Shown here: piece after piece, positions 19,999 through 30,718 of the stretch | Position numbering within the stretch: position 1 is the first letter of the stretch | Layout of the letters: every line of letters starts with the position of its first letter | Assembly (NCBI RefSeq): GCF_900114375.1 | Contig: NZ_FOSV01000002.1 | Coordinates: 186,001 to 250,000 of the forward strand | DNA length: 64,000 nucleotides | Direction: 5' to 3' | DNA from: Methylorubrum salsuginis | GTDB taxonomy: Bacteria > Pseudomonadota > Alphaproteobacteria > Rhizobiales > Beijerinckiaceae | Made by a program: the position numbers and the translations under genes | Notes under the pieces: generated by a model | Seen by the model: only the letters and a program-made list of their open reading frames with translations | Databases searched by the model: none | What the model was told of the DNA's origin: nothing

Positions 19999-20673
19999 TC
20001 ATCCGGCCGGAACGCTCAAGATATCCTCAGGCGGGCCCTGCCGGCCCGAAAACACGCCCGCGCTCAGGGCGTTGCCGTAGACCGCGCCGGTGTCGAGATT
20101 GGTGCGGAAGCGCTTCAACTCCGGCCCGCCGCGGGTCTGCGGCGTGTGGCCATGGACGACGTGGCGGCCGAAATCGTGCTCGGCGGAGAGGAACGGCTCG
20201 CGCATCCACAGATGCACCTCGCGGTCGGGGTCGGGCACCTCGGCGTCGGGCCGGAAGCCGGCATGGACGTACCAGCGCTGCGCATCCGAATGCAGCGTCG
20301 GCAGCCCCTCGATCCAGTCGAGCACGTCGCCGGGGATCTCTTCGGGCCCCGCCGCATCGAACGCGGCGAGCGTCGCCGTCCCCCCGTTGGCGAGCCAGTG
20401 ATCGAGGGCGCCGGGCTCGTGCAGCGTCTTCAGGAGCATCGCCTCGTGGTTGCCCATCAGGCAGACCACGTCGTCGGGTTCGCGCCATTGCAGCTTTCGC
20501 AGCGTCTCGATCACCCGCGCGCTGTCGGGGCCCCGGTCGATGTAATCGCCGAGGAACACCAGTTTTCGCGGCCGGCCCGCCGCGTGGGCGTCGATGCGAT
20601 CGAGAAGCGCGTCGAGCAGGTCGGCGCAGCCGTGGATATCGCCGATGGCGTAGGTGAGCGTCTCGGCGGTCAT
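19999..20673 (-). CDS. Metallophosphoesterase, PPP family (Ser/Thr phosphatase-like)
   Basis: A 224-residue protein starting MTAETLTYAIGDIHGCADLL. The metal-binding motifs of PPP-family phosphatases are all present: GDIHG, GDYIDRG, GNHE, then the late VVHGHTPQ and LDTGAVYG. It resembles diadenosine tetraphosphatase-like and Ser/Thr phosphatases; the substrate is not readable. An in-frame ATG at 20754 would add 27 residues of low-complexity sequence and is not preferred. Confidence 0.87.
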   Translation of the reverse strand: MTAETLTYAIGDIHGCADLLDALLDRIDAHAAGRPRKLVFLGDYIDRGPDSARVIETLRKLQWREPDDVVCLMGNHEAMLLKTLHEPGALDHWLANGGTATLAAFDAAGPEEIPGDVLDWIEGLPTLHSDAQRWYVHAGFRPDAEVPDPDREVHLWMREPFLSAEHDFGRHVVHGHTPQTRGGPELKRFRTNLDTGAVYGNALSAGVFSGRQGPPEDILSVPAG

Positions 20674-20883
20674 GCGGCCGTTGTCGGCGGGATCATTTGA
20701 CGATGCAAGGCGGCAACTTGGAGCGCGTTCGGTTTTCGCAATGGCATTCTGCATCCAAAGAAATCACGCCAACGTGATCGAAGTTTCATGGATTAAAATC
20801 GGAATTTGATTTCGAACCCTAACCATCGCGTGTATTCACCCGCCGCCATCGCGCCCGAGCGGCGGATGGGGAGGAATGAGACG

Positions 20884-21288
20884 ATGCGTGGCCTGTCCTT
20901 GATCGGTGCGGCGTTCCTGTGTTTCGTCGCCCCCGCCGCCGGCTGGGCGCAGCAGATTCAGACGGTCCAGCGTGTCGCCCCCTCGGGGCGGCCGCAACAG
21001 GTCCAGTTCATCGCCCGTATGGAGCCGGATTGCCGCTCGCTTCCCATGGACAATCTCGCGATTCTCGAAGGCCCGGCTCATGGACGGATCAGCATGGAAC
21101 GCGGGGTCGATTTTCCCAACTTTTCGCCCAACAATCCGCGCTCTCGGTGCAACACCCGCAAGGTCCCAGGCAACAAACTCGTCTATCAGTCTGCGCCCGG
21201 CTTCGTCGGTGAGGACGGGTTCGTTCTCGAAGTGATCGGGAAGTACGGCAACGCAATGCGGACACGCTACCAAATCGCGGTTCGCTAA
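20884..21288 (+). CDS. Hypothetical secreted protein with paired cysteines
   Basis: A 134-residue protein with a signal peptide (MRGLSLIGAAFLCFVAPAAG then WAQQ). The mature part has Cys in EPDCRSLPM and SRCNTRK, which may form a disulfide, and a C-terminal segment SAPGFVGEDGFVLEVIGKYG resembling bacterial surface/cadherin-like repeats. A strong GGGGAGGA lies about 10 bp upstream of the ATG. I do not recognise a function. Confidence 0.7.
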   Translation: MRGLSLIGAAFLCFVAPAAGWAQQIQTVQRVAPSGRPQQVQFIARMEPDCRSLPMDNLAILEGPAHGRISMERGVDFPNFSPNNPRSRCNTRKVPGNKLVYQSAPGFVGEDGFVLEVIGKYGNAMRTRYQIAVR

Positions 21289-21339
21289 CACAACGGGTAC
21301 TCAGGGTACGTCTCCTGGCACCGTTGCTGTGGGGATACG

Positions 21340-21882
21340 TCACCCACCATGCTCGTCGAGGGCCGCCGTCACGGTCTCAATCGGCAGGAACAGCGTGCGA
21401 CTGTCCTGCGGATACTCGATGAACTCGGCGCATTTCAGATAGAAACGCCGCGCGGCGTCGTCCTTGGCGTGGACTATCACGGCGCCGATGCCGATGCTCC
21501 GCGACGCGAGGGCGATGCGGCGCAAGGCGTCGGACAGTAGGTCGGCCCCGAGCCCGCGTCCGGCATGATCGCGGCTGACCGCCAGTCGTCCGATCACCGA
21601 GACCGGGATCGTGTCGGGCGCGTTGCGCCGTACCTTTCCCGGCGCGGCGGAGCGCTCGACGGCTCCGGCCGAGATGCAGAAATAGGCGACGACCCTGTTG
21701 CCGTCGCAGACGACGTAGGTGCGGGAGAACCGGCTCTCGTTCTTCAGGGCCCGGTGCCGAAGCCACTCGTCGAGCGCCGGCTCACCGCAAGCGAAGGCGG
21801 ACAGGTCGTGCTCGGCCGTCAGGGGAACGGGAGCGGAAAGGACCGGCTCAGGCTGCTCCGGTTCGCCGCCTACGTCCGCCAT
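21340..21882 (-). CDS. GNAT-family acetyltransferase, probable toxin (TacT-like)
   Basis: A 180-residue GNAT enzyme with an acetyl-CoA loop at VSRDHAGRGLGADLLSDALRR and the family opening FACGEPALDEWLRHRALKN. Proteins of this size that follow a DUF1778 gene acetylate aminoacyl-tRNA and block translation. Toxin activity is inferred from this arrangement. The start overlaps the 3' end of the antitoxin gene by 13 bp, so the pair is translationally coupled. Convergent with the small secreted-protein gene. Confidence 0.82.
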   Translation of the reverse strand: MADVGGEPEQPEPVLSAPVPLTAEHDLSAFACGEPALDEWLRHRALKNESRFSRTYVVCDGNRVVAYFCISAGAVERSAAPGKVRRNAPDTIPVSVIGRLAVSRDHAGRGLGADLLSDALRRIALASRSIGIGAVIVHAKDDAARRFYLKCAEFIEYPQDSRTLFLPIETVTAALDEHGG

Positions 21883-22193
21883 GCCGGCGCGCGGCGCATC
21901 AGCGCCCTCAACTTCGGCCCCGGCGCAGGCGGGTTGTCGAGCGCGTGCATGAAGGCGTCGTAGCCATCGGGATCGAGCCGGAAGAGCCGCCGATCCAGCA
22001 GCACGTCGATGGCCTGCCGCCGCGCCGTCTCGACCATGAACTCGGTCCGCGTCTTGCCAAGGAGCGCCGCCGCATCGTCGATGAGCCGGCGGGTGTCGGC
22101 CTCGATGCGCAGGTTGACGCTTCCCTTCGCCTCCGTGGGCGGAAGCCGCTCGGCCAGCGCAGTCTCGGACGATGAAGCGGGTGCCTTCGCCAT
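21870..22193 (-). CDS. DUF1778-family antitoxin
   Basis: A 107-residue protein starting MAKAPASSSETA. The ribbon-helix-helix segment is KGSVNLRIEADTRRLIDDAA and LGKTRTEFMVETARRQAID, the DUF1778 pattern; the C-terminal tail RLFRLDPDGYDAFMHALDNP is the part that wraps the GNAT toxin in known TacAT pairs. The ATG at 22193 is preferred over upstream ATGs because a palindromic operator lies 20 bp upstream of it. Confidence 0.84.
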   Translation of the reverse strand: MAKAPASSSETALAERLPPTEAKGSVNLRIEADTRRLIDDAAALLGKTRTEFMVETARRQAIDVLLDRRLFRLDPDGYDAFMHALDNPPAPGPKLRALMRRAPAWRT

Positions 22194-22212
22194 GGCGCAA
22201 CCTTCGCACAGC

Positions 22213-22231
22213 GTATGGACAGTGTCCATAC
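22213..22231. promoter_or_regulatory. Palindromic operator of the toxin-antitoxin operon
   Basis: GTATGGACAGTGTCCATAC is a perfect 9+1+9 palindrome, 20-38 bp upstream of the antitoxin start. Ribbon-helix-helix antitoxins usually repress their own promoter through such a site, so this is the expected autoregulatory operator. No experiment supports it. Confidence 0.6.
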
Positions 22232-22237
22232 AAACGC

Positions 22238-22276
22238 GAAGGGCCGGGATGGGCTCCGAAGCCATCCCGGCCCTTC
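22238..22276 (-). terminator. Long hairpin between clpB and the toxin-antitoxin operon
   Basis: A near-perfect stem of about 16 bp (GAAGGGCCGGGATGG and its inverse) with a short loop, 25 bp downstream of the clpB stop on the minus strand. The T-run after it is poor (GCGTTTG), so it may be a processing or partial termination hairpin. Confidence 0.55.
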
Positions 22277-22300
22277 ACTGAGCTGAGCCCCGGCGAAGGA

Positions 22301-24925
<2,625 letters not shown>

Positions 24926-25049
24926 TCGCGTATCCTTCCCCGGATCGAATGTCTCCGCCCGCGTTGGCAGCGCGAAGAGTCCGATGCGTTGCCCCGCGGG
25001 GTCGGCCCCGCCGGAGCACCGGCGCTTTGGCAGCCGCCGGTAGGGCTGA

Positions 25050-25077
25050 ATTGGGTGTTGCCTTTTCGTAACACAAG
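25050..25077 (-). promoter_or_regulatory. Candidate RpoH (heat-shock) promoter of clpB
   Basis: On the minus strand CTTGTG (25077-25072) and CCCAAT (25055-25050) are separated by 16 bp, a fair match to sigma-32-type promoters. It would give a roughly 120-nt leader before clpB. The fit is suggestive, not decisive. Confidence 0.4.
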
Positions 25078-25138
25078 GGGTGAGGGCCCACCGGTGCGCA
25101 TGCTTGCCGACCGCTCCAGGCGGAGCTAGCCAGAGGGC

Positions 25139-25918
25139 ATGAGCATCGCGCCCGACATCCGCATCGCCGCCCTCTACCGCTACCCCGTCAAGGGCCTCTC
25201 GCCGGAGGCGCTGGAGAGCGCCGAGTTGGAGACGAGCGCCTACTTTCCCGGCGACCGGCTCTACGCCATCGAGAACGGCCCATCGGGCTTCAACGAAGTG
25301 GCGCCGCGCCATCTGCCCAAGGTCGCCTACCTGATGCTGATGCGCAACGAGGCGCTGGCCCGCCTGCGCACCCGCTTCGACGTGGAGACCCATCGCCTGA
25401 CGATCGAGGAGAACGGCGCGGAGGCGGTCTCGGCCGATCTGAGCACGGAAGCAGGCCGGGAGGCGGTCGCCGACTTCATGAAGGGGTTCGTACCGCACGA
25501 GTTGCGCGGCGCGCCGCGGGTGCTGGCCTCGCCGCCCGGCTACCGCTTCACCGACGCCCGCGACGGCTATGTCTCCCTCGTCAACCGGGCGAGCGTGCAG
25601 GCGGTCGAGGACATGGTCGGCGCCCCCGTCGATCCGCTACGTTTCCGCGCCAACCTCTATCTCGACGGGCTGGCGCCTTGGGCGGAGAACGACCTGCTCG
25701 GCAAGGTGCTGGAGACGCCGGGCGGGGTGCGGCTGAAGCTGGCGCGGCGCACGGTGCGGTGTGCGGCGGTCAACGTCGATCCCGAGACCGGCATCCGCGA
25801 TCTCGCGATCCCCTCGGCGCTGGCGAAAAGCCTCGGCCACAGCGATTGCGGCGTCTACGCCGAGGTGCTGAACGGCGGCACGGTGCGGGCGGGCGAGGCG
25901 CTGGGCTTGGTCGGCTGA
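25139..25918 (+). CDS. MOSC domain protein
   Basis: A 259-residue protein with an N-terminal beta-barrel-like segment ([17 protein letters not shown]) and a C-terminal MOSC domain. The MOSC Cys is Cys208 in [16 protein letters not shown]; the fold continues with [18 protein letters not shown] proteins bind molybdenum cofactor or carry sulfur in moco-linked reactions, for example N-hydroxylated compound reduction. Divergent from clpB. Confidence 0.88.
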   Translation: MSIAPDIRIAALYRYPVKGLSPEALESAELETSAYFPGDRLYAIENGPSGFNEVAPRHLPKVAYLMLMRNEALARLRTRFDVETHRLTIEENGAEAVSADLSTEAGREAVADFMKGFVPHELRGAPRVLASPPGYRFTDARDGYVSLVNRASVQAVEDMVGAPVDPLRFRANLYLDGLAPWAENDLLGKVLETPGGVRLKLARRTVRCAAVNVDPETGIRDLAIPSALAKSLGHSDCGVYAEVLNGGTVRAGEALGLVG

Positions 25919-25922
25919 GCGG

Positions 25923-26150
25923 TCAGCCCCGGCGGCGCTGGCCGGCGCGGACGGTGAGCCAGAGCGGCTCGGGCTCGGCGCAGGGCAGGAGCGCGGCGAC
26001 CGCGTCGAGATCGACGGCGTAGGAATCGGTCAGCTTGCGCCAGACATCGGCCGAGGAGCCGGCGCCCTGGCCGAGGTGCGCGACGGCGCGGGCGATCAGG
26101 CCGGGATTCGTGAGGCTGGGACGGGGTTCCGGAAGATCGGCGTTGAGCAT
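25923..26150 (-). CDS. Small hypothetical protein
   Basis: A 75-residue frame with no recognised family: MLNADLPEPRPSLTNPGLIA then RAVAHLGQGAGSSADVWRKL and TDSYAVDLDAVAALLP. It is convergent with the MOSC gene (4-bp gap) and uses codons like its neighbours. The evidence for expression is only the frame and the tight spacing. Confidence 0.5.
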   Translation of the reverse strand: MLNADLPEPRPSLTNPGLIARAVAHLGQGAGSSADVWRKLTDSYAVDLDAVAALLPCAEPEPLWLTVRAGQRRRG

Positions 26151-26378
26151 GGCGTGTCGCCCCCTGGTGACGGGGCCATCATCGGCGCGGCGTGGTTAAC
26201 GAATTGTTGCAATCGCCCCTTAGGCGTTCACGACTTCGGGGGCTGCAACCGCTTCGTCCCGGTGGCTTCGCGCCGCGGGCGGGCTGGGCTAGAAGCCGGG
26301 CGCGAATCCGATGGAGCATGTCTCCCGCGGAGGGCGTCCTCCCGCGGGACACCAGACTGAAGGCGAACGAGCGAGCCG

Positions 26379-27275
26379 ATGACCGATCCGCTGCCGAACG
26401 TACACGTGCGCGCCGAGATCCTGACCCAGGCGCTGCCCCACATGCAGCGCTACGATCAGGAGATCGTCGTCATCAAGTACGGCGGCCACGCCATGGGCGA
26501 CCCGGCGGCGGCGGAGGACTTCGCCGAGGACATCGTGCTCTTGGAGCAGTCCGGCCTGAAGCCCATCGTCGTCCACGGCGGCGGGCCGCAGATCGGCCGG
26601 ATGCTGGCGCGGCTCGGTATCGAGTCCGAGTTCAAGGGCGGCTTGCGCGTCACCGACGAGGCCACCGTCGAGGTGGTCGAGATGGTGCTCGCCGGCTCGA
26701 TCAACAAGCAGATCGTCGGCTGGATCGCCGCCGAGGGCGGCCGCGCCATCGGCCTGTGCGGCAAGGACGGCAACATGGTCCGCGCCAAGCGGGCCCTGCG
26801 CACGATCAAGGATCCGAACAGCAACACCGAGCAGGCGGTCGATCTCGGTCTGGTCGGCGAGCCCGAGCATGTCGAGCGCGGCGTGCTCGACGCGGTGCTG
26901 AAGGCCGAGCTGATCCCGGTGCTGGCCCCCGTGGCCTACGGCGCCGACGGCAAGACCTACAACGTCAACGCCGACACCTTCGCCGGCGCCATCGCCGGGG
27001 CGCTCCGAGCCAAGCGGCTCCTGCTGCTCACCGACGTGCCGGGCGTGCTCGACAAGGACAAGAACCTGATCCCCGAACTCTCGGTCGAGGATTGCCGCCG
27101 CCTGATCGCCGACGGCACCATCACGGCGGGCATGATCCCGAAGGTCGAGACCTGCATCTACGCCATCGAGCAGGGCGTCGAGGCGGTGGTCATCCTCAAC
27201 GGCAAGGTCGCGCACGCCGCCCTCTTGGAGCTGTTCACCGATTTCGGTGCCGGCACCCTGATCCGGCGGACCTGA
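26379..27275 (+). CDS. argB: Acetylglutamate kinase
   Basis: A 298-residue amino-acid kinase. The ATP-binding start is [12 protein letters not shown], with [21 protein letters not shown] for N-acetylglutamate and [17 protein letters not shown] plus [18 protein letters not shown] later. It catalyses the second step of arginine biosynthesis and is the usual feedback-controlled step. A hairpin GGAGCGCGGCG/GCGCCGCGCTCC follows the stop codon (27288-27313), probably its terminator or a processing hairpin. Confidence 0.96.
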   Translation: MTDPLPNVHVRAEILTQALPHMQRYDQEIVVIKYGGHAMGDPAAAEDFAEDIVLLEQSGLKPIVVHGGGPQIGRMLARLGIESEFKGGLRVTDEATVEVVEMVLAGSINKQIVGWIAAEGGRAIGLCGKDGNMVRAKRALRTIKDPNSNTEQAVDLGLVGEPEHVERGVLDAVLKAELIPVLAPVAYGADGKTYNVNADTFAGAIAGALRAKRLLLLTDVPGVLDKDKNLIPELSVEDCRRLIADGTITAGMIPKVETCIYAIEQGVEAVVILNGKVAHAALLELFTDFGAGTLIRRT

Positions 27276-27373
27276 GCCGTTCGTCGGAGCGCGGCGGTGT
27301 TGCGCCGCGCTCCGCTTCCTACATGATGGATGGGGGCGCCCTTCGCCCCCGTTCCGCCAGCAGGCTCCGCCTC

Positions 27374-28114
27374 GTGCTTCTGTCCCCAGAGACCCACCTC
27401 ACCGCACCCGACGCCCCGGGCTTCGCCCATATCGACACCTGGGTGTTCGACCTCGACAACACGCTCTATCCGAGCGACGCGCGGGTCTGGCCGCAGGTGG
27501 ACGAGCGCATCACCCTCTACGTGATGGGGCTCTACGGGCTCGACGGGCTCTCGGCCCGCGCCCTGCAGAAATATTTCTACCACCGCTACGGCACGACCCT
27601 GAAGGCGCTGATGATCGAGGACCGGATCGATCCGCACGCCTTCCTCGACTTCGCCCACGACATCGACCACTCGACCATCCTGCTGGATGAGGCTCTGGGC
27701 GCGGCGATCGAGCGTCTGCCGGGGCGAAAGCTGATCCTCACCAACGGTTCGCGCCGCCACGCCGAGCGGGTGGCGGAAAAGCTCGGCATCCTCGACCATT
27801 TCGAGGACGTGTTCGACATCGCGGCGGCCGACTTCGTGCCGAAGCCCGAGCGGGTCACCTACCAGCGCTTCCTCGACCGGCACGGCGTCGATCCGCGGCG
27901 GGCGGTGCTGTTCGAGGACATCGCCCGCAACCTCGTCGTGCCGCACGATCTCGGCATGGGCACGGTGCTGGTCGTGCCGCCGACGCCCGATCCGTTCCGC
28001 GAGCGGTTCGAGCAGGAAGCGGTCAAGGAGCCGCATATCGACCACATCACCAGCGATCTCGCGGCCTTCCTGCGCGGCTGCGTGCTGCCGGTCGCCGGAA
28101 CCGCGACGCCGTGA
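27374..28114 (+). CDS. HAD-family pyrimidine 5'-nucleotidase
   Basis: A 246-residue HAD phosphatase. Motif I is VFDLDNTLYP (nucleophile Asp26 from the GTG start), motif II is LILTNGSRRHAERV, motif III/IV is KPERVTYQ and AVLFEDIARNL. It resembles YjjG/SDT1-like nucleotidases that dephosphorylate pyrimidine nucleoside monophosphates. The GTG at 27374 is chosen because family homology begins just after it; ATGs at 27323/27326 would add a low-complexity segment. It is commonly found next to argB. Overlaps the next gene by 4 bp. Confidence 0.85.
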   Translation: MLLSPETHLTAPDAPGFAHIDTWVFDLDNTLYPSDARVWPQVDERITLYVMGLYGLDGLSARALQKYFYHRYGTTLKALMIEDRIDPHAFLDFAHDIDHSTILLDEALGAAIERLPGRKLILTNGSRRHAERVAEKLGILDHFEDVFDIAAADFVPKPERVTYQRFLDRHGVDPRRAVLFEDIARNLVVPHDLGMGTVLVVPPTPDPFRERFEQEAVKEPHIDHITSDLAAFLRGCVLPVAGTATP

Positions 28115-28551
28115 GCGCGACGGCCGACTGGGCGGATCTAAGGGCGCCGAGCCTCGCCGAGATCGAGGCGCTCGCGGACGCCGCCTTCGCCGCGCTGCCG
28201 GAGGAATTCCGCCGCCTCTGCCATGGCATCCGCATCCACGTCGACGACTTCCCCGACGAGGAGACGCTGACCGAGATGGAATGCGAGTCGGAGTTCGACC
28301 TGCTCGGCCTGTTCCGCGGCGTCGGGCTGGCTCAGTCCGGCGAGGTCGCCACGGGGCAGATGCCCAACGCCGTCTGGCTCTACCGGCGCCCGCTGCTCGA
28401 TTACTGGGCCGAGCACGACGAGAGCCTGGGGCACCTCGTCACGCACGTCCTCGTCCACGAGATCGGCCACCATTTCGGCCTGTCCGACGACGACATGGCC
28501 GGGATCGAGGCCGCCGCGGACGAGATCGGCGGCGATCCGGGCGAAGCCTGA
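28111..28551 (+). CDS. Zincin-like metallopeptidase (DUF1025)
   Basis: A 146-residue protein with a gluzincin motif HEIGHHFG (His116, Glu117, His120) followed by LSDDDMAGIE near the C-terminus. The N-terminal half is LADAAFAALPEEFRRLCHGIRIHVDDFPDEE. DUF1025 proteins are predicted minimal metalloproteases of unknown substrate. GTG start in a 4-bp overlap with the nucleotidase. Confidence 0.85.
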   Translation: MSATADWADLRAPSLAEIEALADAAFAALPEEFRRLCHGIRIHVDDFPDEETLTEMECESEFDLLGLFRGVGLAQSGEVATGQMPNAVWLYRRPLLDYWAEHDESLGHLVTHVLVHEIGHHFGLSDDDMAGIEAAADEIGGDPGEA

Positions 28552-28636
28552 TCGTCCTTCCCCCTCCTTCCCGCGTCATGGAATGAGCGGAGGAGGGCAG
28601 AAGCCTTCCGAGGGGGCGATCGACCGCGGACCGGCC

Positions 28637-28855
28637 CTACACCATCGGGCTCACGGCGCGGCCGTGCATCGTGATCCGGTAGTAATCGGCATTGGCCGAG
28701 GAGCGCACCGCGAGACCGCGGCGGACGAGAGCGTTGAGGGTGGTGCGGCAGGGGCCGCTGTCATGGACCGGGATCCATTGGTGCGCCTCCTGGTCCGCCA
28801 GCCATTGCAAGGCCCGCATCTGTCTCTGGTTCAGCGTCGAAATCGTCTGATTCAT
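28637..28855 (-). CDS. Small hypothetical protein
   Basis: A 72-residue frame starting MNQTISTLNQRQMRALQWL. The helical pattern and the ending VRRGLAVRSSANADYYRITM look like a winged-helix/DNA-binding fold with a beta-hairpin, but I recognise no named family. The ATG at 28855 is chosen because upstream codons would run through the hairpin at 28875-28896. Confidence 0.5.
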   Translation of the reverse strand: MNQTISTLNQRQMRALQWLADQEAHQWIPVHDSGPCRTTLNALVRRGLAVRSSANADYYRITMHGRAVSPMV

Positions 28856-29321
28856 CTCTGATCGCGCAGAAAGAGGCCCGCCGCCTGAGGCGGGCCAAGT
28901 CATTTCTGGAGGCGCTGCATCGTCTGCAGCTATTAAGACGGACGATGCGTGGAGATGTTTAATCCAAGAAAGCGGTTTTGGCAGATAAATATTGCCTTGG
29001 GACTATTCTATGCCAGTCATCTTGTTTGTTTAATCCATGTATCTGGTATGCCAGCTTTGTTCGGCTTGCGATGATGTGCGCTGGCGCAGGCCGCGCGCCG
29101 AAAAGGGCCGCTTGCGACGGACGATTTCCTCGGGCGGCGTCCCAAAGTTGCGACGGGCACGAAAAAGGGCGGGAGGTCGAACCTCCCGCCCCGCGGATCG
29201 TGCTGGCGATGTCGATGGGCCGCTGCAGGGCATCGGCGCGAAGGGGCGGCTTTCGGAAAAAGCCGACGCGCCCCAGCGATCTAAGGCATCGTCCCGGACC
29301 TCAGGCCCAGGACGCGATCCG
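28856..29321. other. Intergenic space with AT-rich island and two hairpins
   Basis: 466 bp without a gene. It holds a GGCCCGCC/GGCGGGCC hairpin at 28875-28896, an AT-rich block at about 28915-29060 unlike its surroundings, and the recA terminator at 29162-29191. Confidence 0.6.
29162..29191 (-). terminator. recA Rho-independent terminator
   Basis: Perfect 11-bp stem GGGCGGGAGGT / ACCTCCCGCCC with a 3-nt loop, followed by TTTTT on the minus strand. It lies about 130 bp downstream of the recA stop, leaving a long 3' UTR. Confidence 0.88.
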
Positions 29322-30422
<1,101 letters not shown>

Positions 30423-30485
30423 CGCGTGAGGCTCCTTATGCATGGGAGGGGCGCGAGGCTCAATGCGCCCGGGCCGATGCATTTC

Positions 30486-30500
30486 GTACTTGTTTTGTTC
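30486..30500. promoter_or_regulatory. LexA-type SOS box upstream of recA
   Basis: GTAC-N7-GTTC (GTACTTGTTTTGTTC), one mismatch from the alphaproteobacterial GTTC-N7-GTTC direct repeat. In the recA direction it overlaps a TTGCAC-N17-TACGAA promoter, where LexA would block RNA polymerase. Confidence 0.55.
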
Positions 30501-30572
30501 TTTTTGTGCAAGAGCGGCGTCGGCCGGCGGCGCTCATTCCCTCGGGTGTGAGCCCCTTTTCCGCGCCGACTT

Positions 30573-30651
30573 GGTGTCTTTCACAAAACGCCCGCTGCGC
30601 CGCCGCACCCGGAGAGGGCACCGGCAGTGAGCGGGCGCTTTGGAAAGCACT
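30573..30651. repeat. 79-bp palindromic repeat, copy 3
   Basis: Left arm GGTGTCTTTCACAAAACGCC continues to 30596; the right arm 30630-30651 (AGCGGGCGCTTTGGAAAGCACT) is complementary with two small gaps. Arm sequence and length match the copies at 6973 and 9035. It lies between the recA promoter and alaS. Confidence 0.7.
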
Positions 30652-30718
30652 CTTGTCCCACCCGGATCGAGGCTGTCCGATCCGGTGAGGCGCGCGCTTC
30701 GGGGGAGGGGGCGGGCCG

